A DNA stretch of 64,000 nt from Lactococcus lactis (lineage in GTDB: Bacteria > Bacillota > Bacilli > Lactobacillales > Streptococcaceae). The number at the start of each line of letters is the position of its first letter. Within the stretch, counting starts at the first letter, position 1. Below, one piece after another: positions 37,423-46,934 of this stretch. Below the pieces are notes generated by a model. The model searched no databases. It was not told the origin of the DNA and worked only from the letters and a program-made list of their open reading frames with translations. The stretch covers positions 744,001 through 808,000 of the forward strand of contig NZ_CP118969.1 of assembly GCF_029023865.1 (NCBI RefSeq). The letters are read 5' to 3'. Made by a program: the position numbers and the translations under genes.

Positions 37423-37503
37423 CAGACTACTTATTTAGAACTGTCAGTAAAAAAATATCTGAAAATTTACTGACAGAATGTTTAATTTTGAGCTGTCAGT
37501 AAA
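37418..37503 (+). repeat. two consecutive hairpins of the dispersed motif
   Basis: ACTGACAG (37418-37425) pairs with CTGTCAGT (37441-37448), and TTTACTGACAG (37466-37476) pairs with CTGTCAGTAAA (37493-37503). The first is followed by A7, not T, so an mRNA-processing or attenuation role is possible. Confidence 0.85.
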
Positions 37504-37541
37504 AATACTGCTATCAGTTTTCCATTTCTGCCAAATTGTGA

Positions 37542-37694
37542 AAAGAAAAAACGGACCAACTTTTTAATCAAGCTTTAAATAAAGTTTTGGCAGATTTGCA
37601 AAATCAAAGTTACGAAATCATTGACGTACAACTTTCAGCTGGCCTTACCGCTTGGTGGGAAGCTACAGCACGCTATTTGATTTTATATAAATAA
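37542..37694 (+). pseudogene. orphan open frame, possible truncated small protein gene (Cse60-like)
   Basis: Between uxuB and uxuA a frame runs from a TGA at 37539 to TAA at 37692 without a start codon. It encodes about 50 residues (DQLFNQALNKVLADLQ, YEIIDVQLSAG, ARYLILYK) with a protein-like pattern: helix, strand, strand. It faintly recalls the small Cse60 family. A GTG shortly upstream is out of frame by one base across an A6 run, so a frameshifted remnant is likely. This is my reading, untested. Confidence 0.45.
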
Positions 37695-37711
37695 GATAAA
37701 GGAATAAAAAA

Positions 37712-38789
37712 ATGGAAATGACAATGCGTTGGTTTGGTTCAAATGCAGATAAGATAAAACTTTCTGAAATTGCCCAAGTTCCAGGTGTTAAAGGAGTCGT
37801 TGGAATGATTATGGACATTCCAGCGGGAGAAATTTGGCCAAAGGAGAGAATCAAAGCACTTAAAGAAGAAATTGAAGCCGCAGGTTTAAGTTTAAAAGTA
37901 ATTGAATCTGTCAATATTCATGATGATATCAAAATTGGTTTGCCAACTCGTGATAAATATATTGAGAATTATAAAGAAACGATTCGAAATCTTGCTGAGT
38001 TTGGGATTGAAGTGATTTGCTATAATTTTATGCCTGTATTTGACTGGTTGAAATCAGATTTGGATTATCATTTATCTGATAATTCACAAACTATGGCTTT
38101 TATTGCTGGGGATATTCCAGCAAACCCTCAGGAGATAATTGACCGCGTTCAAGCAGCGGATGGTGGCTTTTCACTACCGGGTTGGGAACCTGAAAGATTA
38201 TCAGAAGTCAGAGGACTCTTTGAGGCATACAAAAATGTCGATGAGCATAAATTGCGTGAAAATTTTGCTTATTTTCTAAAAGCAATCATTCCTACATGTG
38301 AAGAAGTTGGGATTAAAATGGCGGTTCACCCTGATGACCCTCCTTATCCGATGTTTGGGCTTCCTCGGGGTGGTGAAAAATCGGGAAGATTTAGATTGGA
38401 TATGTAATGTTGTAGATAGTCCGTCAAACGCGATTACGCTTTGTACGGGGTCGATTGCTGAAGATCCAGCTAATAATGTCTATGAAATTATGGCTGAATT
38501 TGTCAAAAGAGACCGAATTCCTTTTGCACATGTGCGGAATATTAAATTTTTGCCAAGTGGTGAAAAAGATTTTTATGAAGCTCCTCATATGTCGGAGTAT
38601 GGTTCGCTTGATATGTATAAAATAATGAAAGCCATGTATGATAATGGTTTTGATGGCTATATTCGTCCAGACCATGGTCGAATGATTTGGGGAGAAACAG
38701 GACGCCCAGGCTACGGTTTATATGACCGAGCACTTGGAGCAAGTTATCTTAATGGGCTTTGGGAGGCGCTTGAGAAAACGAATCAATAA
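37712..38789 (+). pseudogene. uxuA: mannonate dehydratase, frameshifted
   Basis: UxuA removes water from D-mannonate to give 2-keto-3-deoxygluconate. The first frame (37712-38407) gives MEMTMRWFG to FGLPR and then stops; the rest ([16 protein letters not shown] to the end) is one base out of frame and continues to 38789. The break is at the GGGG run 38367-38370; removing one G restores a 358-residue protein of normal family length. The Fe/Mn-binding segments VHPDDPP, and in the second frame AHVRNI and RPDHGRM, are intact, so the mutation is recent, or a sequencing error. If real, the hexuronate pathway is blocked at mannonate. Confidence 0.92.
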
Positions 38790-38841
38790 ATAAAAATGAT
38801 ATGAAGAAATCTATTTTAAAGAACTTTTTGTGAAAAAATGT

Positions 38842-38859
38842 GCGGAGAATACTCTCCGC
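38842..38859 (+). other. stem-loop between uxuA and the transporter gene
   Basis: GCGGAGA/TCTCCGC is a perfect 7-bp stem with an ATAC loop. No T-run follows, so it may be an mRNA-stabilising or processing element. A weak cre-like sequence (GTAAGCGTTTC) lies about 15 bp downstream. Confidence 0.6.
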
Positions 38860-38973
38860 TAAAATTAAAACGTTGGAGTAAGCGTTTCACAAAGTTCACA
38901 AATTAACAAAGTTTATGGAAAAATTTGTCAATTTTCACTGACAAAAATATAAAAATAGGAGAATCTGTTTAAA

Positions 38974-40500
38974 ATGGCAGAAAAACAAAAAACTTCATGG
39001 GTTTATACCCCAAAAGCAATCAATACAAGGCGTGGTCTTCTTTACGGTTTGACTGATTTAATGGGCGGAGGCTGGAATAACATTGTTTCAGGAGTTATCT
39101 TTGTCTTTGTTCTTTCACAAGGAATTAGTCCTCTTTTTACAGGAGCAGTTTTGGGAATTGGTCGGATTATTGATGCCATCTGGTCCCTCTTTTTTGGGGC
39201 AATTACTGACCGTTTTTATCGAACAAGATTAGGACGAAAATATGGCCGACGTCATTTCTTTATTGCACTTGGCGGAATATTATTTGCGATTTTATTTCCA
39301 ATGTTTTGGATTTCAACTAGCAGTTGGCAATATTATCTTTGGGTTTATGTTGCTATTGAGGTAGCGATTTCCATGATTTTAATTCCTTGGGAAACCTTGC
39401 CTACGGAAATGACGCCTGATTATAAAAAAAGAACCACTCTTTCAGGGAGTCGAATGTTTATTTCAGCAACTGGAACGGCTATTGTCTTCTTTACCTTAGC
39501 TGTACTTAAGTCATTTAATAATCCTAATGCTTATCTTTATACGGGAATTACTTGGACAGTCATTTTTGTCATTGCCATTTTCACTTCATGGCGAGCAAGC
39601 TGGGAACGTCCTTTAACTCCAGAATTTCTAGCAGAATTAGATGCTCAACCACGACTTGGATTTAGTGGATTTATGAAAAAAACAGTGACAGATTACTTTG
39701 GCACTTTCAAAAATAAATCATTCAGAAAACATTTATTGGTTTATCTCCTCTCATTTACAGGAAAAGATTTCTATTCTACACTGCTCCCAACTTTTATCGT
39801 GATTGGATTGTCTGGAACATCTGCCAATGCTCCGTGGGTTCTCCAAGCACTCTCAGCATTTGGTATTCTATCGACTATTGCCGCAGTAAAATTAATGGTC
39901 ACTCGTGGTCCGAAATATTTATTTACTTTGAGTTATTTGGCGATTATTGTGGCCATGTTAGGTTATTTTGTTATCTATTTGACAGGGATTAATAATCCAA
40001 TGTGGATGCTTGTGATTGTTTCCATTATTTATCAACTTGGACGAGGAATTTTAGAATTTACTCCTTGGAATGTTTTCCCTTTTATACCCGATGTTGACCG
40101 AATTTTTACACATGGTGATAAAGCGGGCGTATATGCTTCTGTCATGACTTTCTTTCGTAAATCAACAGGGGCACTTGCAACATATATTGCTGGCTGGGCT
40201 CTTGAAGAAATTGGATTTAATTCCACAACAATGACGACTCATGCAAATACACCATTAGGTATTCAGCACGGAATTATGTTGATTTTCATCTTTGTTCCAA
40301 TTGGCTTGTTAGCAGCCGCATTGATTGCAGCTCGCACCTTTAAACTTAATCGAGCCAATCATGATATTTTAAAAGCAGAATTGCAACGCCTTGAAGAAGG
40401 AGGCTCAAAAACTGATGTAACTCTTGAAACACGTCAGGTCGTTGAATTACTGACAGGTCACTCTTATGAAAAATGTTGGCCTGACCAAGCAGACATTTAA
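38974..40500 (+). CDS. uxuT: hexuronate transporter, GPH (MelB-like) family
   Basis: A cation/sugar symporter of 508 residues with twelve predicted helices. The N-terminal YGLTDLMGGGWNN, followed by GAITDRFYRTRLGRKYGRR after helix 2, is the GPH signature region; a hydrophilic C-terminal tail of about 50 residues ends it. By operon position it takes up glucuronate or glucuronides. No beta-glucuronidase is encoded here, so free hexuronate is more likely. A GGAG lies 11 nt before ATG 38974. Confidence 0.85.
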   Translation: MAEKQKTSWVYTPKAINTRRGLLYGLTDLMGGGWNNIVSGVIFVFVLSQGISPLFTGAVLGIGRIIDAIWSLFFGAITDRFYRTRLGRKYGRRHFFIALGGILFAILFPMFWISTSSWQYYLWVYVAIEVAISMILIPWETLPTEMTPDYKKRTTLSGSRMFISATGTAIVFFTLAVLKSFNNPNAYLYTGITWTVIFVIAIFTSWRASWERPLTPEFLAELDAQPRLGFSGFMKKTVTDYFGTFKNKSFRKHLLVYLLSFTGKDFYSTLLPTFIVIGLSGTSANAPWVLQALSAFGILSTIAAVKLMVTRGPKYLFTLSYLAIIVAMLGYFVIYLTGINNPMWMLVIVSIIYQLGRGILEFTPWNVFPFIPDVDRIFTHGDKAGVYASVMTFFRKSTGALATYIAGWALEEIGFNSTTMTTHANTPLGIQHGIMLIFIFVPIGLLAAALIAARTFKLNRANHDILKAELQRLEEGGSKTDVTLETRQVVELLTGHSYEKCWPDQADI

Positions 40501-40514
40501 TGACAAAAGCTTAA

Positions 40515-40545
40515 AAGTTTAGTGACAGGCGCTGTCAGTAAACTT
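40515..40545 (+). repeat. 14-bp hairpin containing the dispersed motif before the epimerase gene
   Basis: AAGTTTAGTGACAG and CTGTCAGTAAACTT pair except at one position around a GCG loop, five bases before the GGAG of the next gene. There is no T-run. Confidence 0.75.
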
Positions 40546-40559
40546 ATCGGAGAAAAACG

Positions 40560-41453
40560 ATGGAAAATCAATTGTTAACACTAAAAAATAATGAGCTTAC
40601 TGTTCAAATTAATCCAAAAGGGGCCGAATTAACTCATGTAATTGAGAATAAAAATAAATTTGATTTTATTTGGAATGGTTCTGAGTGGCCAAAACATGCC
40701 CCAATTTTATTTCCGGCTATTGGACGTTCAACTGATGATGAATATTTGCTGAACCAGAAGATTTATCCGATGCAACAACATGGTTTTGCTTCAGATTATT
40801 TCTTTGAAATTATTGACCAGAAAGAAGACCAGATAAGTTTGTCATTAAAAGATAACGAGGAAACTTATCAATCCTACCCTTTTCAATTTGAATTAAAAGT
40901 CACTTATCAACTGGTCAGTAAAAAATTGAAGATTCAATTTGAAATAAAAAATCTGTCAGTAAAAAAATTGACTTTTGCCTTAGGATTTCATCCAGCTTTT
41001 AACCTGTCAGCAAATTTTGAAGATTACCAGATTTCCTTTGAAACTAAGGATAAGACTTTAAAACAATTTGAAATTGTCAAAAATCCATTTCCTTATCGTT
41101 CGGGAAAAATCATAGAAATTAATAAAGCTGTCAGTAATTTTCCACTTGAAAGAGAATTCTTTGAAAAAGGGCTCGTCATTTTTGACAATAAAATCGAGGA
41201 GGTGAAACTTTTTTCACAAGAGACAGATTATCAAATGACCATGAAAATGGCGGATTTTCCTTATCTTTGCTTGTGGACAAAAGAAGACGAAAATCTTTCT
41301 TACCTCTGTATTGAACCCTTCCAAGGACTGCCTGATATTCTCAATCAAAAACAAGAACTCTTGCAAAAAGAAGGAAATATCAGCTTAAAATCAAATGAAT
41401 CAAAAACTTATGAAGTTGAATTAACTTTTAATAGTAATAAAGGAGAATCATGA
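40560..41453 (+). CDS. aldose 1-epimerase family protein (LacX-like)
   Basis: 297 residues of the galactose mutarotase fold. [12 protein letters not shown] and the FHPAFN strand hold the histidines that match the catalytic pair of the family; the rest is beta-sandwich. It resembles LacX of lactococcal lac operons rather than GalM. In this operon it could interconvert anomers of the hexuronate or a related sugar (inference). It carries three motif copies inside the gene and overlaps uxaC by four bases. Confidence 0.85.
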   Translation: MENQLLTLKNNELTVQINPKGAELTHVIENKNKFDFIWNGSEWPKHAPILFPAIGRSTDDEYLLNQKIYPMQQHGFASDYFFEIIDQKEDQISLSLKDNEETYQSYPFQFELKVTYQLVSKKLKIQFEIKNLSVKKLTFALGFHPAFNLSANFEDYQISFETKDKTLKQFEIVKNPFPYRSGKIIEINKAVSNFPLEREFFEKGLVIFDNKIEEVKLFSQETDYQMTMKMADFPYLCLWTKEDENLSYLCIEPFQGLPDILNQKQELLQKEGNISLKSNESKTYEVELTFNSNKGES

Positions 41454-42868
41454 AATTTTTATCAGAAGATTTTTTACTAACGAATGAAAGTGCCAAGATG
41501 CTTTTTCATAAACATGCAGAAAAAATGCCAATTATTGATTATCATTGCCATCTTGAACCCGCAGAAATTTATGAAAATAAAAAATATGAAAATTTAACAC
41601 AAATTTGGCTAGGTGGGGATCATTATAAATGGCGTTTGCTCCGTGCGAACGGCATTCCTGAAAAATTGATTACTGGAGATGGAGAGGATTATGAAAAGTT
41701 TTTAGCATTTGCTAAAACACTCGAAAAATCATTTGGTAATCCAATTTATGAATGGACTCATCTGGAATTAAAACGATTTTTCCATATTGATAAGTTGATT
41801 TCAAGCGAGACAGCCAAAGAAATTTGGGATGAAGCGAACCAAATGCTTGCCACAGATGATTTCAGACCATGCGCATTGATTAAAAATTCACAGGTAAAAG
41901 TTGTTTGTACAACAGATGACCCTGTTTCAACGCTTTCTTATCATAAATTATTAGCCAAAGAGGAAAAAGATTTCAAAGTTTTGCCAGCTTTAAGACCAGA
42001 CCATTTAATTTCGATTACTGACGGACATTTTGCAGACTATTTGACAGAGCTGTCAGCAGTTTCTGGAATTGAAATAAAAGGTTTTAAGACGATGATTAAG
42101 GCACTTGAACAAAGATTTGAATTTTTCACAAGCCTTGGTGGACGTTTGTCTGACCACTCCTTATCTACCTATACTTTTGCAGAAACTAAAAACGTGGATT
42201 TAGATTCTATCCTTCAGAAAGCCAAAGAAAATCAAACTTTAACAGACCTAGAATATAATCAATACATTACGGCAATAATCCTTGAAATTATGAAATTAAA
42301 TAAAAAATTTGAATGGACAATGCAACTCCATGTTAACGTCAACCGTTCTATCAATGGCCCAGCCTTAAGTAAAATTGGTGAAAATACTGGATTTGATAGT
42401 ATGGATACTCAAGCTAATATTTCTGAGGAATTAACCAAACTCTTTAGCAAAGCAGCAGAACTTGAAACCATACCAAAAACCATTCTCTACTCCCTTAATC
42501 AAAATGATTGGCTTGAATTAGCCACAATGATTGGCTGTTTTCAAGGTGAAGGAGTGCAACAATTACAACTTGGAGCTGGTTGGTGGTTCAATGACACCAA
42601 AAAAGGAATGGAAAACCAATTAGAGATTTTTGCTTCACAAAGTTTATTGTCCAATTTTGTAGGAATGTTGACAGATTCACGGAGCTTTTTAAGTTATCCA
42701 CGTCATGAATATTTCCGTCGCGTCCTCTGTAATTTTGTTGGACAGTTGATTGAAAATGGTAGAATCCCTGATAATGAAGCACTTGTTGGAAAAATGATTG
42801 AAGATATTAGTTATAATAATGTGCATGATTATTTTGGATTTTTCAAAGATGAGGACTCTAAGCAATGA
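41450..42868 (+). CDS. uxaC: glucuronate isomerase
   Basis: Isomerises D-glucuronate to D-fructuronate (and galacturonate to tagaturonate). The 472 residues fit UxaC. The metal-site region [11 protein letters not shown] lies at 26-36, with the family segments [16 protein letters not shown] and, near the C-terminus, [21 protein letters not shown] 41450 overlaps the previous stop (ATGA), and the next gene overlaps in the same way, so the three are tightly coupled. Confidence 0.95.
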   Translation: MKFLSEDFLLTNESAKMLFHKHAEKMPIIDYHCHLEPAEIYENKKYENLTQIWLGGDHYKWRLLRANGIPEKLITGDGEDYEKFLAFAKTLEKSFGNPIYEWTHLELKRFFHIDKLISSETAKEIWDEANQMLATDDFRPCALIKNSQVKVVCTTDDPVSTLSYHKLLAKEEKDFKVLPALRPDHLISITDGHFADYLTELSAVSGIEIKGFKTMIKALEQRFEFFTSLGGRLSDHSLSTYTFAETKNVDLDSILQKAKENQTLTDLEYNQYITAIILEIMKLNKKFEWTMQLHVNVNRSINGPALSKIGENTGFDSMDTQANISEELTKLFSKAAELETIPKTILYSLNQNDWLELATMIGCFQGEGVQQLQLGAGWWFNDTKKGMENQLEIFASQSLLSNFVGMLTDSRSFLSYPRHEYFRRVLCNFVGQLIENGRIPDNEALVGKMIEDISYNNVHDYFGFFKDEDSKQ

Positions 42869-43815
42869 CTGAATTTATAACTCTTGGCGAACCTTTAGTC
42901 GTTCTTGCCTCAGAAAATCAAGATATAAGTTTAGATGCAGCTGAGCATTTCAGCAAATATTTAGCTGGTGCGGAGCTAAATGTTGCGATTGGTTTGAGTC
43001 GTCTAGGACATAAAGGAATTTATATTTCTAAAGTCGGAGAGGATTCATTTGGGAATTTTATTATTGAGTCAGTCAAAAAAGCGGAGATTGAAACGACCTA
43101 TCTCACCAAAGATAAAAACTATTCAACAGGCTTTTATTTAAAACAAAAAGTAAGTGAGGGCGACCCAAAAGTTGATTATTATCGCAAAAATTCTGCAGCG
43201 GCCAATTTATCCATTGCTGAACTAAAAGCTCTAGATTTATCAGGGATAAAAATTGCGCATCTCTCAGGAATTTTTCCAGCCCTTTCAGAAACTAGTTTAA
43301 AAACATTTCAAGGGTTCAATCAAAAATTAAATGAAGCAGATATTTTAACCATTTTCGATCCAAATTTACGACCTGTACTTTGGGATAATCAAGAAAAAAT
43401 GATAAGAATAATCAATGATTTAGCAAAGCAAAGTCAAATCATTCTGCCAGGAATAAATGAAGGTGAAATCTTGACCGGTTCATTTGAACCAGAAAAAATC
43501 GCTGATTTTTACCTTGAGCAGAGCACTCTCACAAAGATTGTAGTTGTCAAATTAGGCGCTGATGGTGCTTTTGTAAAATTAAAAAATGGTGAACAATATT
43601 TTATTTCTGGATTTAAAGTAGCAAAAGTTGTTGATACGGTTGGAGCAGGAGACGGATTCGCCGTTGGTCTTGAGTCTGCCTTACTTGAAGGAAAAACCTT
43701 AAAAGAAGCCGTCAAGCGCGCCTGTGCCGTTGGAGCATTAGCAGTTCAAAGCTCAGGAGATAGTGAAGGTTATCCCACAAAAGAAGAACTAAAAGCATTT
43801 TACAAGGAGATGTAG
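42865..43815 (+). CDS. kdgK: 2-keto-3-deoxygluconate kinase
   Basis: Phosphorylates 2-keto-3-deoxygluconate to KDPG. The 316 residues are PfkB type: N-terminal [12 protein letters not shown], the [15 protein letters not shown] motif and the C-terminal [13 protein letters not shown] signature with the catalytic aspartate. The start is ATG 42865, overlapping uxaC by four bases. Function follows from the operon. Confidence 0.93.
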   Translation: MTEFITLGEPLVVLASENQDISLDAAEHFSKYLAGAELNVAIGLSRLGHKGIYISKVGEDSFGNFIIESVKKAEIETTYLTKDKNYSTGFYLKQKVSEGDPKVDYYRKNSAAANLSIAELKALDLSGIKIAHLSGIFPALSETSLKTFQGFNQKLNEADILTIFDPNLRPVLWDNQEKMIRIINDLAKQSQIILPGINEGEILTGSFEPEKIADFYLEQSTLTKIVVVKLGADGAFVKLKNGEQYFISGFKVAKVVDTVGAGDGFAVGLESALLEGKTLKEAVKRACAVGALAVQSSGDSEGYPTKEELKAFYKEM

Positions 43816-43817
43816 TC

Positions 43818-44459
43818 ATGCAAAGAGCAGAATTATTAAATAAAGTGATTCAATCAGGAGTCGTCTCGGTCGTCCGAGCTGAGAGTGGCGAAAAAGCATT
43901 AAAAATCGTAGAAGCTGTCGTCTCAGGAGGAATCACTTCTATCGAATTGACCTATTCAGTCCCGCGAGCTAACGAAGTTATTTCTGATTTGGTAGCCAAG
44001 TATCTAGGAACAGATGTAGTGATCGGAGCAGGGACAGTTTTAGATCCGACCTCTGCTCGTTTGGCCATTGTTGCAGGGGCTCAATTTATTGTCAGTCCAA
44101 GTTTTAACAAAGAAGTCGCAAAGATATGTAATCTTTATCAGATTCCCTATGTTCCGGGAATTTTAACTCCACTCGAAGCTCAAAAAGCTTTAGAGTATGG
44201 GTCAGAGTTAATCAAACTTTTCCCAGGTGATATTACAGGTCCCAAAATGATAAAAGACTTAAAAGGTCCATTTCCTTATATTAATATCCTTCCATCGGGA
44301 GGAGTAAATGTTGATAATGTTGCTGAATGGTTTGCAGCAGGAGCAGTAGCTGTAAGTGCTGGAGGTGGGGTTACAGCTCCAGCAGCCAACAACAATTATA
44401 GTGGGGTTACTGAAAATGCCAAGAAATTTATGGCAGCATTTAAGGCAGCTAAGAAATAA
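43818..44459 (+). CDS. kdgA: 2-dehydro-3-deoxyphosphogluconate aldolase
   Basis: Splits KDPG into pyruvate and glyceraldehyde-3-phosphate. The 213 residues form a class I TIM barrel: the catalytic glutamate in SIELTYSVP near 48-56, GAGTVLDP, and the Schiff-base lysine in ELIKLFPGD near 134. ATG 43818 follows AAGGAG, two bases after the kdgK stop. It is the last gene of the uxu operon before a terminator. Confidence 0.95.
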   Translation: MQRAELLNKVIQSGVVSVVRAESGEKALKIVEAVVSGGITSIELTYSVPRANEVISDLVAKYLGTDVVIGAGTVLDPTSARLAIVAGAQFIVSPSFNKEVAKICNLYQIPYVPGILTPLEAQKALEYGSELIKLFPGDITGPKMIKDLKGPFPYINILPSGGVNVDNVAEWFAAGAVAVSAGGGVTAPAANNNYSGVTENAKKFMAAFKAAKK

Positions 44460-44491
44460 AAATTAGCTATTAATTTTCCCTTTTGAATAAT

Positions 44492-44521
44492 AAAAAACTT
44501 CATTTTTTGGAGTTTTTTTAT
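44492..44521 (+). terminator. terminator of the hexuronate operon
   Basis: AAACTTC/GGAGTTT with a T-rich loop is followed by TTTTT. Confidence 0.7.
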
Positions 44522-44564
44522 TTTCTAAAGTTCAGTCCAATTATTTTTATTTAGTAAAAGTAAT

Positions 44565-44609
44565 TTGGACTGTAAGCGCTATATTTTGGTAAAATAATTG
44601 AGTTATAAT
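44565..44609 (+). promoter_or_regulatory. promoter region of the PTS regulator gene with cre-like site
   Basis: TGTAAGCGCTATAT (44571-44584) matches the cre consensus at 12 of 14. It lies between TTGGAC (44565-44570) and two possible -10 boxes, TAAAAT (44590-44595) and TATAAT (44604-44609). Confidence 0.55.
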
Positions 44610-44632
44610 AAAAAATACAAGGGAGCGTTTTT

Positions 44633-46573
44633 ATGATTAATTATGATTTAGACATTCTCTTTTTTTCAAAACATAAATTATGGAAATTAGAGCGAATATT
44701 GGAGGTCACTAATCTAGATAAAGAAAAATTTTATCGAATATTGGAGGAATTTAATCAAAAATTAGAAAATCAAGGTTTAAAAAAATTAGATTATAAAAAT
44801 GAATGCTTAGCAATTTTTGATAAAATAGAAAATTTTGAAGAAACTCGTTATTCTATCAATCAAAAGACATTTATTTTATCAGAAGTTGAAAGACGTTCCC
44901 TTATATATCTACTTATTTTTACAAATGAATCTTCCCTCTCAATAGCTCTTTTTCAAAAATATCTTCAAGTAAGTAAAAATACGGTTTTAAGTGATTTAAA
45001 AAAACTTAGAGAGGAGCTTATGCGCAAAAATATTCAGATTGAATATTCAAGAAAAAAAGGATTTTACCTTAATTTTGAGGAGAAAATTTTACAGGAGAAG
45101 GCTTGGTATTATTTGCAAAATTTATCTGAGGACGCAGGATTTTATACCTTATCAAAAGTTTTAAATGATAAGGATCCATTAACTATTTTTAAGAATAATC
45201 AGCTATTGAAAAAGATAATGCAAGAACTACAGATTGAGATTGTTTATAGTCGATATCTTTCGACATTACTGTTTGCAAGTCTGCTCAAGTGTAGAGGTTT
45301 TGAAAAGGGGAGTGAAAATATTAATGAGCTACTCAAATCATTAATTATTGGGATGTCGGATGGAAAAAATACAATTGAGCAAGACAATGGTTTATACCGA
45401 ATGGCCTTTAACATTATGGAAAATGTTATGAAATTAGCAGCAATTGAATTCGATGATTTCACAAAGACCTTTATGGCACTATTAGCTCACCTAACTCCTG
45501 CATACTATCGATTAAAAAATCATTTTGAATTAAAAAATGTCCTGCTTGAACGGATAAAAAAAGAGTACCACTCCTTGTTTTTACTGATGGATAACGTCCT
45601 TCAACCATTAAAAGAAGAGGTCGGTGAAATTTCAGAATCTGAGAAAGCTTATTTTGTCATTTTATTTGGTGGAGAGATTTATAAAAATAAGTACTCAGGT
45701 AAATCATTAAAAGCAATTGCACTCTGTGTAAATGGAATCAGTTCGAGTTTAATTATGCAAAAAAGACTAGAGAGTTTATTCCCGACAATGGAATTTATTC
45801 TGAGTGCTCGAGTCTCTCATTTCGAAAAATTACCTATAAATTCATATGATATTATTTTTTCAACGGTTCCTGTAAAGTCAGACAAAAAAGTTTATCTTAT
45901 GTCAGCTTTTCCAGAGCAGCGTGAAGAAAATAAGCTCTATAATCAAGTTTTACAAGATTTTCAGCTCCCAGGTTTTATAAAACCATCTGCTCAAACTATT
46001 TTAGATTCAATAGAACCGTACATTATTATAAAAAAACCAGCAAGTAAACTGGATTTAATAAAAATTATTGAAAAAAAATTAAATCGTACTAGAAAAGAAG
46101 GGAAACTATCAGGAGTTATGCTAACAGATTTACTTACAAAAGAAAAAATAAATTTTACCAATAGAGAATTGACCTGGCAAGAAGCAATTGAATTAGCTGC
46201 ACAGCCCCTTCTTGATAAACATGAAATTGAAGAGCGTTATATCAAAGCTATTATTGATAAAGTAGAAGCTTTCGGCCCTTATATTGACTTAGGATTGGGA
46301 ATTGCCCTTCCTCATGCTCGTCCAGAGGAAGGGGTCAAAAAATTAGGAATGTCATTTTTAAGATGTGAACATCCAGTAAAGTTAATGAACGATGATAAGC
46401 ATGAAATTAAACTTTTTATTGTTTTAGCAGCTATTGATAATGAGACCCATCTTAGAGCTTTATCAACACTTACTAAGATATTATCAAATAAAGAACGCTT
46501 GGGTCAGTTACTTGCAGCAACAAATGCAACAGAAGTTGAACAAATACTTTTAGAAGAAGAAGGAGAAAAATAA
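44633..46573 (+). CDS. BglG/MtlR-type PTS-controlled activator with EIIA domain
   Basis: 646 residues. Two N-terminal helix-turn-helix regions (the second near LFQKYLQVSKNTVLSDLKKLR), then PRD-type helical regulatory domains, an EIIB-like domain (IALCVNGISSSLIMQKRL near 362-379) and a C-terminal type II EIIA domain whose phosphorylatable H561 lies in IALPHARPEEG. Such proteins activate their PTS genes when the sugar is transported, and the EIIA part may also supply phosphate to the IIB encoded next. The gene is unusually AT-rich. Confidence 0.85.
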   Translation: MINYDLDILFFSKHKLWKLERILEVTNLDKEKFYRILEEFNQKLENQGLKKLDYKNECLAIFDKIENFEETRYSINQKTFILSEVERRSLIYLLIFTNESSLSIALFQKYLQVSKNTVLSDLKKLREELMRKNIQIEYSRKKGFYLNFEEKILQEKAWYYLQNLSEDAGFYTLSKVLNDKDPLTIFKNNQLLKKIMQELQIEIVYSRYLSTLLFASLLKCRGFEKGSENINELLKSLIIGMSDGKNTIEQDNGLYRMAFNIMENVMKLAAIEFDDFTKTFMALLAHLTPAYYRLKNHFELKNVLLERIKKEYHSLFLLMDNVLQPLKEEVGEISESEKAYFVILFGGEIYKNKYSGKSLKAIALCVNGISSSLIMQKRLESLFPTMEFILSARVSHFEKLPINSYDIIFSTVPVKSDKKVYLMSAFPEQREENKLYNQVLQDFQLPGFIKPSAQTILDSIEPYIIIKKPASKLDLIKIIEKKLNRTRKEGKLSGVMLTDLLTKEKINFTNRELTWQEAIELAAQPLLDKHEIEERYIKAIIDKVEAFGPYIDLGLGIALPHARPEEGVKKLGMSFLRCEHPVKLMNDDKHEIKLFIVLAAIDNETHLRALSTLTKILSNKERLGQLLAATNATEVEQILLEEEGEK

Positions 46574-46574
46574 T

Positions 46575-46874
46575 ATGAAATTTGCATGTGTATGTCAATC
46601 TGGGTTAGGAACGAGTTTTATGGTTCAAATGAACATTCAGTCATTATTAGAAGAATCAGGAGTAAATATTGATTATTTCGAATTGGAGCATATGGATGTT
46701 GGGTCAGCAACACCAGATGCAGCGGATTATTTTTTTGTTGAGGCAACATTAGTATCTGCTCTTCCTAATATTCCAACAGAAAAAATTATGCCACTTCAGT
46801 CAATTATTGATAAAGAAGTTGCGCGTGAAGCACTTTATAAAGTGCTTGATGAAAATAACATAAGTCATCAATAA
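46575..46874 (+). CDS. PTS IIB component, ascorbate/SgaB type
   Basis: 99 residues beginning FACVCQSGLGTSF; C7 in the CxxGxGxS loop is the phosphorylation site of the lactose/ascorbate IIB fold. It passes phosphate from IIA to the sugar bound by IIC. It starts one base after the regulator stop (AAGGAG inside the regulator end), so the pair is coupled. The IIC partner downstream is broken. Confidence 0.9.
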   Translation: MKFACVCQSGLGTSFMVQMNIQSLLEESGVNIDYFELEHMDVGSATPDAADYFFVEATLVSALPNIPTEKIMPLQSIIDKEVAREALYKVLDENNISHQ

Positions 46875-46934
46875 GAAAAAATAAATCGAATCTATAAAGT
46901 ACAAAATTTTTCTAGACTAGAGGAGAAAAATAAA

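Noticed and set aside
38872-38890. cre site before the uxu transporter
   Set aside because: The sequence GTAAGCGTTTCAC looks similar but matches only about 10 of 14 positions.
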